A stretch of DNA of 64,000 nt from Bacillota bacterium (GTDB lineage Bacteria; Bacillota; Clostridia; Acetivibrionales; DSM-27016), in the NCBI GenBank assembly GCA_023390115.1, contig JAEWDM010000040.1, forward strand, positions 372,001 to 436,000. The letters run 5' to 3'. The notes beneath the pieces were generated by a model. It was not told where the DNA came from. It did not search any database and saw nothing but the letters and a program-made list of their open reading frames with translations. The first letter of the stretch is position 1; every line of letters begins with the position of its first letter. Below, piece by piece: positions 8,487 through 17,100 of the stretch. The translations under genes were made by a program, and so were the position numbers.

Positions 8487-8552
8487 TTGATTTTGAGCGT
8501 AAAATACACTATCATTAAATTAAGTGGTATATACAACTATACCTATATACCA
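8487..8552 (+). promoter_or_regulatory. Promoter and candidate GntR operator of the SIS gene
   Basis: TTGATT (8487-8492), 17 bases, TATCAT (8510-8515) forms a promoter. Just downstream lies a 9-bp perfect inverted repeat, TGGTATATA (8525-8533) and TATATACCA (8544-8552). A third GGTATA-type half-site (TATACC, 8538-8543) sits between the arms. The position over the transcribed start region fits repression by the adjacent GntR protein. Confidence 0.6.
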
Positions 8553-8573
8553 AATTTTATATGAGGTGAGCGT

Positions 8574-9611
8574 ATGACTCAAATGTGGAATGAAATAATG
8601 GAGCAGCCTGAAGTGCTTGCGAAATGTATGGGCAAAAATAAAAATACCATTGACGGTATAACCCAAGAGATAAAAAAGGATGGCATAAGCTCTGTTGTTA
8701 TTGCGGCGAGAGGGACATCGGATCATGCCGCGGTATATGCAAAATACATCATTGAAATTCTTGCCGGAGTGCCTGTCTCTTTAGCCGCACCCTCTGTTTT
8801 TACAATGTATATGAAGGAGGTATGCTTTAAAAACAGCCTTGTAATCGGAATTTCCCAATCCGGAAGAGCTGCGGATGCTATTGAGGTCATAAAATCAGCC
8901 AACAGGCAGGGAGCCTTAACGGTAAGCGTAACCAATTTCCCCGACTCTCCGATGGCTGTTGAAGCAAAGTACCATTTATTCTGCGATTGCGGTGTTGAAA
9001 GGAGTGTAGCGGCTACTAAGACCTTTACCGCCCAGATGTACCTTATTGCACAGCTTGTGGCAAAATGGTCGGGAAATGAGCAATTTGCGGAAGAGCTGTC
9101 TCTGGTTCCCGAAAAAATGACGGAGACCTTTAAAGAGGAAAGAAGTATCAGGGAGAGGGCGGAAAGGTACTGCTTTATGAAGGAGTGCTTTGTGCTTGCG
9201 CGAGGGGTCAATTATTCTATTGCTATGGAATCGGCCTTGAAAATTCAGGAAACCACGTATGTGAGGGCAAAGGCGTATGCCACCTCGGATTTTTATCATG
9301 GGCCCTTTGCAATGATAGAAAAGGACATGCCGGTGCTTGTATTTGCACCTGACGGGCCTTCCTCAAAGGACGTTGCGGAAATGATAGAAAAGCTTGCGGA
9401 GAGGGAAGCCGAGCTTATTGTTATATCAAATAAAAGCGAGCTTGGACGTAAGGGCAGCAGCTTTTTCCGTATACCGCAGTCAGACAATGATTTTATAACA
9501 CCCTTTTATAATGTAGCGGTAGCGCAGATGTTTGCCTGTCAGCTCGCTTTAACCAAGGGCTTAAACCCCGACAGCCCAAGAGGGCTCAACAAGGTCACAA
9601 TCACAAGATAA
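8574..9611 (+). CDS. SIS domain sugar-phosphate isomerase/deaminase (GlmS C-terminal-like)
   Basis: 345 residues made of two SIS domains, like the isomerase half of glucosamine-6-phosphate synthase without its glutaminase half. Motifs: AARGTSDHAA in the first SIS domain, ISQSGRAADAIE (phosphosugar-binding serine loop), VERSVAATKTFTAQ, and near the C terminus LNPDSPRGLNKVT, all hallmarks of the GlmS-like branch. Such stand-alone proteins act as amino-sugar-phosphate deaminases (NagB-II), as FrlB-like deglycases or as AgaS-type isomerases. The adjacent UTRA regulator supports an amino-sugar-phosphate substrate. ATG 8574 follows a GAGGTGAG ribosome binding site. It is flanked downstream by palindrome copy 2. 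Confidence 0.85.
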   Translation: MTQMWNEIMEQPEVLAKCMGKNKNTIDGITQEIKKDGISSVVIAARGTSDHAAVYAKYIIEILAGVPVSLAAPSVFTMYMKEVCFKNSLVIGISQSGRAADAIEVIKSANRQGALTVSVTNFPDSPMAVEAKYHLFCDCGVERSVAATKTFTAQMYLIAQLVAKWSGNEQFAEELSLVPEKMTETFKEERSIRERAERYCFMKECFVLARGVNYSIAMESALKIQETTYVRAKAYATSDFYHGPFAMIEKDMPVLVFAPDGPSSKDVAEMIEKLAEREAELIVISNKSELGRKGSSFFRIPQSDNDFITPFYNVAVAQMFACQLALTKGLNPDSPRGLNKVTITR

Positions 9612-9624
9612 AGGGTGTTAGCAC

Positions 9625-9686
9625 GAAGCACAGGGACGGTTCTAGGGCCTCACCACGGTGAGGCACTAGAACCGTCCCTGTGCTTC
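9625..9686. repeat. REP-like palindrome, copy 2
   Basis: A 21-bp perfect stem from GAAGCACAGGGACGGTTCTAG (21 nt; outer 17 identical to copy 1) at 9625-9645 and its complement at 9666-9686. The core CCTCACC/GGTGAGG continues the pairing. It begins 13 bases after the SIS stop codon, so copies 1 and 2 bracket the gntR-SIS module. It may also serve as a transcript-end hairpin. Confidence 0.8.
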
Positions 9687-9859
9687 ATACTGCTCTATAA
9701 ATTTTTTCATTGACTAAAATTTACATATTTGCCTATAAAAATAAGGCTTTTAAAGCTTAAGCTAGATAATAGGATGTTTTGTTCTAAGCACTCAAATGTA
9801 AACCACAGGAAGGTTTTGGTGATAAGTGTCATAATAAAAATTAACATAATTACCCCAAA

Positions 9860-9892
9860 ATGACAAATAATTCCGTCCATATTATTTATAAT
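9860..9892 (+). promoter_or_regulatory. Spo0A-type spoIIE promoter with 21-bp spacer
   Basis: ATGACA (9860-9865) and TATAAT (9887-9892) are separated by 21 bases. In Bacillus subtilis, spoIIE and spoIIG use sigma-A promoters with this abnormally long spacing that require Spo0A. TGACAAA at 9861-9867 overlaps the -35 and differs by one base from the 0A-box consensus TGNCGAA. Confidence 0.55.
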
Positions 9893-9929
9893 CAGTCGTG
9901 CAGTAACACTTAATTATAGGAGGGTACGA

Positions 9930-12338
9930 ATGATGAGGACGGAGATATTGCCATACCAAAAACTTGCCAGCTTAGGATTTAATCTTGGAAAAACAAAAGT
10001 AAAAAAATTTTTGCAGCTCAATCTTACCAAAAATAATATCATATTAATTTCTGCGGCCTTTTTGCTGGGCAGAGCTTCAATGCTAAACGGACTGATGCCG
10101 TTTGGAATTGCTGCATATGCATCTACCATAGGGCTTAATGTCAACCGCCTTATGGCTGCCATTTTTGTTATATTGGGAATGCTTTCAGGCGGCGCAAGGG
10201 GACAGATATATGTGTGCTTATCGGCCATGCTTATATTTAATGCTATCAATATGGTAGTAAAGGGAAGCAAGGCAAACATGAATTTTAAGTATTCTGTTAT
10301 AGCCTTTATCAGCGTTATGATTCCCGAAATGGTTCTCGTATATTTACAGGGCTTTCTCCTGTTTGACTTATTAAAGGCTCTCATGCATGGCTTTATTGTA
10401 TTTTCCCTAATGTTTATATTCAGAAATGCTGTGCCCGCAATTGCAGAGGGACAGACAAAGGCCTCTTATTCAAACGAAGAGCTGATAAGCATGGCTATAA
10501 TAACCGCCCTGGCTGTTTCAGGGCTTTCTAATATCAGCATCGCGGGGTTTGAAATTAAAAATATTATTTCAATATTTCTTATACTTGTGTTCAGCTACAG
10601 GTGCGGTCACGGTGTAGGGGCGGCTGTGGGGGTTGTAATAGGGCTTATTGCAAGCATGTCTGCCAATGCCCCTCCCATTGTAATAGGATCATATGCATTT
10701 TGCGGATTGCTGGCAGGGGTATTCAGATCCATAGGCAAGATAGGCTCCGGGCTTGGCTTTGTGCTGGGAAACAGTGTATTGACGCTCTATCTGAACGGTT
10801 CTATAGATGTACTTATATATCTTAAGGAAATTTTGGTTGCGCTTTTGCTGTTTATTGCCGTGCCTAAAAAAATAATGGATCTGGCATCCAGAATAGTAGG
10901 TGCCGATGCCGAAAAAGAAGTAGATAAGCAAAGCTACGGAAGCCGCATAAAGGAGCTCACGGTGGAAAAGCTAAATAAGTTTTCCAGGACCTTTAAGGAG
11001 CTTTCGAAAACCTTTGGAGAAATAGCCGATACAAAGGTTACGGCAGAAAAGCAGGATATATCCTCCATGCTTGACAGAGTGGCGGATAAAATATGCAAGG
11101 ATTGCAGCTTGTGCCTGCACTGCTGGGACAGGAATTTTTATGATACGTATCAGGTTATGTTTAAAATAGTTGAAAAGCTGGATATAAAAGGCCGGATTGA
11201 TGAAAGTGATATTCCGGACTATTTTCTTGGCAGGTGTGAGAGAGTTGTGGACTTCGTGAAGGCTATAAATAACGCTTATGAGGTGTTTAAGGTCCATATG
11301 GTGTGGAAGGGGAGGGTGGGAGAAAGCCGGGCGCTTGTGTCCCAGCAATTTGAGGGGCTGTCGAATGTGATATCCAATCTTGCGTCTGAAATAGATATGG
11401 AAGTACACTTTAAGGCTGAGCTGGAGGATATTATTCTGAATGAATTAAAAAAGGAAGGGGTTAAAGCAAGTGACGTAATCGTTTTTGAAAATAAATGGGG
11501 AAAATATGAAATAAGCGTTTTTCATAAGGGCTGCGGAGGCAAAAGACAATGCATAAAGACTATCGAAAGGGCTGTTTCACATTCCGTGGGAAGAAAAATG
11601 ATAAAGGAGGATAAGGACTGCTGCCAGAAGCTGAAGAACAACCTTTGTACTTTGAAGCTGGCGGAGGAGGAGGTGTTTAAGGTTACAACAGGTGTTGCAA
11701 AGCTTGCAAAATATGGCGGAATGATTTCAGGAGACAGCTATACCTTTATGAATACGGGGAAGGGGAAATATATTGCCGCTATAAGCGACGGCATGGGATC
11801 TGGGCAAAGGGCCGCTACCCAGAGCCGGGCGACTATAAGCCTTCTTGAGCAGTTTATGGAATCCGGCTTTGACAAGGAGACTACCGTAAAGTTCATTAAT
11901 TCCATACTTGTGCTTAAGTCCGGAGAGGATTCCTTTACTACGATTGATATGTCGGTGATAGACTTATATGAGGGAGAGGCGGAGTTTATAAAGATCGGCG
12001 CGGCACCCACGTATATAAAAAAGCAGGAGAGGGTGGACACTGTTAAATCGGTATCGCTTCCTGCGGGAATATTGGAGGACGTAGAGATTGAGCTTGTACA
12101 TAAGCGTATAGATAACGGTGACTTCATAATAATGCTCAGTGACGGAATCTTTGATTCATTCAATATAAATGAGGGAGGTGATAAAGAGCTGGAGGATCTG
12201 ATTTGTGAAATAAAAAGCATGAATCCGCAGGAAATTGCCGACGCAATACTTGACAGAGCCTATATAAATTGTGAGGAAAAGCCTGTAGATGATATGATGG
12301 TGGTGGTTGCAAAGCTGTGGAAGGCGGGCAATGTATAA
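9930..12338 (+). CDS. spoIIE: Stage II sporulation protein E (SpoIIE phosphatase)
   Basis: PP2C-family serine phosphatase that dephosphorylates SpoIIAA and so activates sigma-F in the forespore; it also localises to the polar septum. 802 residues, the expected length. Roughly residues 40-320 contain about ten hydrophobic transmembrane segments, residues 330-590 a regulatory/oligomerisation region including a cysteine-rich patch (CKDCSLCLHCW), and residues 595-800 the PP2C domain. Metal-binding aspartates are visible in ISDGMGSGQ (about D620), MLSDGIFDS (about D737) and PVDDMMVVVAKL. An AGGAGGG ribosome binding site precedes ATG 9930 (ATG 9933 is an alternative). A small membrane protein gene follows. 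This gene marks the organism as an endospore former. Confidence 0.97.
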   Translation: MMRTEILPYQKLASLGFNLGKTKVKKFLQLNLTKNNIILISAAFLLGRASMLNGLMPFGIAAYASTIGLNVNRLMAAIFVILGMLSGGARGQIYVCLSAMLIFNAINMVVKGSKANMNFKYSVIAFISVMIPEMVLVYLQGFLLFDLLKALMHGFIVFSLMFIFRNAVPAIAEGQTKASYSNEELISMAIITALAVSGLSNISIAGFEIKNIISIFLILVFSYRCGHGVGAAVGVVIGLIASMSANAPPIVIGSYAFCGLLAGVFRSIGKIGSGLGFVLGNSVLTLYLNGSIDVLIYLKEILVALLLFIAVPKKIMDLASRIVGADAEKEVDKQSYGSRIKELTVEKLNKFSRTFKELSKTFGEIADTKVTAEKQDISSMLDRVADKICKDCSLCLHCWDRNFYDTYQVMFKIVEKLDIKGRIDESDIPDYFLGRCERVVDFVKAINNAYEVFKVHMVWKGRVGESRALVSQQFEGLSNVISNLASEIDMEVHFKAELEDIILNELKKEGVKASDVIVFENKWGKYEISVFHKGCGGKRQCIKTIERAVSHSVGRKMIKEDKDCCQKLKNNLCTLKLAEEEVFKVTTGVAKLAKYGGMISGDSYTFMNTGKGKYIAAISDGMGSGQRAATQSRATISLLEQFMESGFDKETTVKFINSILVLKSGEDSFTTIDMSVIDLYEGEAEFIKIGAAPTYIKKQERVDTVKSVSLPAGILEDVEIELVHKRIDNGDFIIMLSDGIFDSFNINEGGDKELEDLICEIKSMNPQEIADAILDRAYINCEEKPVDDMMVVVAKLWKAGNV

Positions 12339-12464
12339 ATTCTCATATTTTATCACAAACTACCTATGAAAGCATTAGTCTGCCTGTATAAGGCATATTT
12401 GTCCTGAAAGCATATATGTCCCGTACAGGGTAAAGGGCTGCTAATTATAGGTTCGGAGGAGCTT

Positions 12465-12791
12465 ATGCTAAGTGATGATTCAAAAAGGATTGTGGTAATA
12501 AAGGATATTCACTCAAATATTATCGAAGAGGCTATATTGATATTGAAGGACAGGCCTGCGGCCAGAAGAAACAGAAATAAGGACTTTATTCTAAGTGAGG
12601 CCAACATGATTATCAGCAGGTATGTGGAGGAAAATAAGGGCAGAGAGGCAGCATCGAACAAGGATTCAAAAATAACAAAAAAGCTTTTGCAGCAAAAGAA
12701 AACTCTTGTAAGCCTTATGATTAATGTGGCTCTGGCTGCCAGTGCAGTGCTGCTGCTGTTTTTGATCTCAAAGGCAATCTGGCTTTTTTAA
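12465..12791 (+). CDS. Small C-terminally anchored protein downstream of spoIIE
   Basis: 108 residues: a charged, mixed N-terminal part (KRIVVIKDIHSNIIEEAILIL, then a lysine-rich segment about residues 55-80) and one hydrophobic C-terminal segment (LMINVALAASAVLLLFLI) that is probably a tail anchor. A CGGAGGAG ribosome binding site precedes the ATG. It is 126 bp behind spoIIE and may be cotranscribed, which would make it a sporulation-associated membrane protein, but no family or function was recognised. A hairpin immediately follows the stop. Confidence 0.6.
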   Translation: MLSDDSKRIVVIKDIHSNIIEEAILILKDRPAARRNRNKDFILSEANMIISRYVEENKGREAASNKDSKITKKLLQQKKTLVSLMINVALAASAVLLLFLISKAIWLF

Positions 12792-12828
12792 GGGATGCTC
12801 CTCTGACAGACGGAGGAGTATTTCCCTT
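12790..12828. terminator. Bidirectional hairpin between converging genes
   Basis: Stem GCTCCTC (12797-12803) with GGAGGAGT (12812-12819), extended by outer AAGGGA (12790-12795) with TTTCCCTT (12821-12828). The A-rich left and T-rich right flanks let it serve the converging genes on both strands. Confidence 0.65.
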
Positions 12829-13951
12829 ACGCCCTTTCACTTTTTACTAATACTGAGGATATGAAGGAAGTAATAGGAACTGTAAGTATTATGGCTATGC
12901 TTCCCGACATACCCTGTATAAGCTCGGCGCTTATCAGATCCAGGCTCATTACCTGCCTGTAAGGCATTGCATAGGCCATGATAAGAAGAATAGTGCTGAA
13001 GGCCCCTCCTGCAAATGCCAGAATAAGAGTGTTGGACATCGTTCCCATAACATCCTTTCCTATGTTCATGCCTGATTTAAAAAGCTGGTTTCTATTCATA
13101 CCCGGATTGGAGTCATAGATTTCAAATACAGCCGATGCGATTGACATTCCCACATCCATTATTGCCCCGAGTGAGGCAATAAGGATTGACGAAAACATCA
13201 GGCCGTTAATTTGCATACCGGTCTTTTCGGCTATGGAAATTAACGATTCGGCCTCTTCCATTGTAAGCCCTGAGATATGCGCAAGGCTTCCGGCAATTAT
13301 TGAGATAACTCCCGAGCATATAACACCTAAAACTGTTCCTATGGAGGCGGACAGGGTTTTTTTGTTAAAGCCTCCCACTAAAAACAGCGTAGCCATAATT
13401 ACTGCAGATACAGTAGCAATTGATACCGGTATGGGATCGGCTCCGCGGAAGATGAGCGGTATCATAAGAAATATAACCATCACCCCTGTAAATATAAGAG
13501 ATATTACCGATTTGAATCCCTTAAGCCCCCCAAAAATAATAAGCACCGCGAAAAACAGGGCTGCCAGCGCGTACAGAACAGGCTCGCGAAAATAATTATA
13601 AACGCTGACATGCTCTGCCTGATCGTCCTTAATAAATATTTGCACTACAATTTGCGAGTCTTTTTTTGCATATACATTGTAAAGCCTGCTCATAGGGTTT
13701 TTTAAAATAAAGGTTTCATCCTTAAATTTGCCTGTCAGCACCTCTATTTCAAGCTCCTGCGTTCCAATCAGGACTCCGGGGACAAGACTGTCCTCTGTGA
13801 GCTCTTCATTTTTAACCTCAAGGACCCTTGCCCTTTCAAACAGCACATTATCCTTAGGTTTCTCCAAAAGTCCTCTTGAAAGCAATATAATTGCCGGAAT
13901 TAAGATTATTACCGCGGCAATCAGTATGGTTGAGCTGTGTTTTTTAAGCAT
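12827..13951 (-). CDS. YibE/F family membrane protein
   Basis: 374-residue integral membrane protein. One N-terminal transmembrane segment (about residues 7-27) is followed by an extracytoplasmic domain of about 95 residues with beta character (ARVLEVKNEEL, VLIGTQELEIEVLTG), then about seven membrane helices from residue 125 to the end. The helix segment ASLGAIMDVGMSIASAVFEI is typical of the YibE/F family. Family members are widespread in Firmicutes; their biochemical function is not established. The gene is transcribed towards spoIIE and divergently from the SLH protein gene. Confidence 0.85.
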   Translation of the reverse strand: MLKKHSSTILIAAVIILIPAIILLSRGLLEKPKDNVLFERARVLEVKNEELTEDSLVPGVLIGTQELEIEVLTGKFKDETFILKNPMSRLYNVYAKKDSQIVVQIFIKDDQAEHVSVYNYFREPVLYALAALFFAVLIIFGGLKGFKSVISLIFTGVMVIFLMIPLIFRGADPIPVSIATVSAVIMATLFLVGGFNKKTLSASIGTVLGVICSGVISIIAGSLAHISGLTMEEAESLISIAEKTGMQINGLMFSSILIASLGAIMDVGMSIASAVFEIYDSNPGMNRNQLFKSGMNIGKDVMGTMSNTLILAFAGGAFSTILLIMAYAMPYRQVMSLDLISAELIQGMSGSIAIILTVPITSFISSVLVKSERA

Positions 13952-14189
13952 ATGGATATACCCCGTTCCGAAATGATAACTATATTATATACCTTCCGGA
14001 AACGCATCAAATATTTGCATACAAAAATTAACAAAAAATTAAAGCTCATGTTACGTTATTAACCAAATTTTTTCAAGGGGTTTACTTCTAGTTAAGAAAG
14101 CTTGTCCCTGCTTTTGGTAAAATATACTCAGCAAAAATTTACTTGAATCTGTTGCAAATTAAGTAAAATAACAGAAACGGAGGTTGAAG

Positions 14190-17100
14190 GTGTTGAGAAA
14201 TAAGCTTACTGCAAGTAAAGTATTAAAAAAGTATCTGTCAATACTGCTGGCGGTTGTGATGGCATCCGGCCTGGTTCCGGGATATCTGCAAAGCCCGTGG
14301 CAAGTAAATGCGGCGGATACAATACTGGTTGGATGGGACTTTAATGATGAGAATCAAATAGCAAATGCAGGCGTATCCTCCAATACATCACAGGTTATTT
14401 CAAGGGAAGGCTCATACTCGGGCTCTTACTCGTATACGGCGGGGGCTTCTTCGACGGATAAGGCTCTGTCCTCAAATGGCTGGAATGCGGGAGCCGGAAC
14501 AAAGTATCTTGAAATAAGCTTTTCGACAAGCGGATATTTCGATCTGACACTTGAATCGAAGCTGAGGTCGTCAGGCACGGGGCCGAGGGATTTTAAGCTC
14601 CAGTACAGCACTGACGGCGCGGAATGGAATGATATAAGCGGTGGTGCCGTAGTCTCAGGTAACAACTCTTTTGAGAGCAACAGCGCTGTACTGCCGGAGG
14701 CTGTTGAAGATCAGAGCATAGTATATATAAGGTGGCTTTTGGATTCAAATACTTCCGCCGCGGGAACGGGGGATATAGGCGGCAGCGGGACATGCAGAAT
14801 AGACGATGTTGTTATATCCTCAAGTACGGCTTCACCGGGAGAGCCCGGAGATATAACCCCGCCGGTGGTGCTGTCCAAATCTCCTGACGACGGGGCAGCA
14901 GGTGTTGCATGGAATGCGGCAATATCGGTGACTTTTGACGAAAATATTGCTGCGGCAGGCGAAATATCTTCAATTTCAATAATAAAGGACGAAGACAGTA
15001 CACCTGTGGCTAATGTTTTACCGGATATATCGGGTGCAGCTCTGACCATAGGCCACGCTCAGCTCGAAAGAGGTAAAACCTATACCGTCACGGTACCGGC
15101 GGGAGCGGTTCGGGACTCCTCGGGCAATGCAACGGATTACGATATCGTCTGGAGCTTTACAACGGCTTTGGAGGAGGTAATTACGCCTATTGACCAGATT
15201 GATACGGTGGACTCAAGCGGTTTACCTACAAAGACACAGGAGCTCTATACCATAGAGGGGGTTGTAACCTCCGCCCCCGGAGGACTTGGAAGCGGGAAAA
15301 AAATGTTTGTTCAGGATGACAGCGGGGGGATATGCGTTTTCCACAGCACGCAAAATATTTCAGGCGTGGCTGAGGGAGATATCGTAAGGGTAACGGGAAA
15401 GGTAATACAATACAACGGATTAACGGAGCTTGATCCCAGTGTCTCAGGGGGAGCCGTACAGGTTGTTTCAAGCAATAATGCCCTGCCTGCGCCGGTTACG
15501 CTTTCCTCTCTGTCTGAGCTGAGAAGCTTTGCTGCAGCAGAGCCATATGAGGGCAAGCTTGCAAGAGCAAGGGTAAAGATATCTGCAGCTGTTGCGTCCA
15601 CTGGCAATGGCGAGATAACAGATGCCGATGGCAGCAACGCGATAACTCTCAGAATAGAAACTGCAACAGGCATCACCGCCTCAAGCCTTATACCGGGGCA
15701 GGAGCTTGTAATTACGGGAATTGTGGTGCAATTCGACACAAGCAGCCCGTACACATCGGGATACCAGCTTACCCCGAGATACCCTTCCGATATATCGGCG
15801 GCTCCTGATGAGGCCGCGCCTGTTGCCCGGCAAACAGAGCCCACGGATGGAAAAGTAAATGTATTAATTAATGCTCCCTTAAGCGTTGAATTTAATGAGG
15901 AAATTGTTGCCGGAGAAGCAATAGGTTCCATAACCGTTATTGATGATGAAGGCCATAGCGTTAGGGGAATAAGCAGCTCAATCAGCGGAAATGTGCTTAA
16001 CATAGAGCATGACGGTTTTGCTTACGGCAGAACATATACGGTAACCATTCCGGCAGGCGCGGTAAAGGATTTATATGAAAATGCAACTGCCGCTCCCGTA
16101 GTATGGAGCTTCAGCACGAGGGCTTCAGCAGACCTTGACGGACCTGTCGCTTTAAGCACGACACCCGCGGAAAACGAGACGGGAGTTTCCAAAAACTCTT
16201 TCGTTTCAGTGGTGTTTGACGAGGATATACAGCAAGGCAGTGCCTCAAGCGGTATAAGCATAAAGGATTCGCTTGGCAATCCCGTTTCAGGAGTGGGCTG
16301 TGAAATCGACGGATCTGTTCTGACACTGGCACATGCCATATTCGGCTATGGCATGGAATATACAGTAAGCATTCCTGCGGGAGCGGTGGAGGACCTTTCG
16401 GGAAACGGAACAGTCTCTGAAATTGTATGGAGCTTTACTACGGGGCAGGAGGAGGTATACGGCTTATATTACGGACAGCTTCACAGCCATACCAATTTCT
16501 CCGACGGTCAGGGAAGCCCCCAGGATGCTTACTCATGGGCAAGAGACCAGGGGCGGGCTGACTTCTTTGCCGTAACGGATCACTCAAACTGGTTTGATGA
16601 CGAGAAAAATACAGCCAATGAGAGTATTACAAGTGTAAGTGAGTCCACCAGCCAGGAATGGAAGGATTTAAACGCTATTGCGGACTCATACAATGACGAC
16701 GGAAGCTTTACCGCCATTGCGGGCTTTGAGATGACATGGAACGACGGCACGGGGCATATAAACACCTTCAACACTCCATGGTTTGTCTCCAGAAGCAATT
16801 CGGCAATGGGTCTTAACGCGTACTATAACAAAATTAAAGAATCCCCGGACTCTATAAATCAGTTGAATCACCCCGGAAAGCAGTTTGGAGATTTCTTTGA
16901 CTTCGGGTACTACAGTAAGGAAGCGGATGCTGCGGTACAGCTTATTGAGGTGGGAAATGGGGAAGGCCCCATAAGGGGAAGCGGGTATTTTCCAAGCTAT
17001 GAATATTACACCAGAGCACTTGACAAGGGGTGGCATGTTGCGCCGTCCAACAACCAGGACAATCATAAGCAAAAATGGGTTACTGCAAATGAGGCCAGAA

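Larger units (their letters stand above)
9612..9929. other. Intergenic region upstream of spoIIE
   Basis: The 318-bp gap contains the second palindrome (9625-9686), a TTGACT/18-bp/TATAAA match at 9710-9739 of uncertain role, and the Spo0A-type spoIIE promoter (listed separately). A second weak Spo0A-box-like TGTCATA lies at 9827-9833. No gene was seen. Confidence 0.5.
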
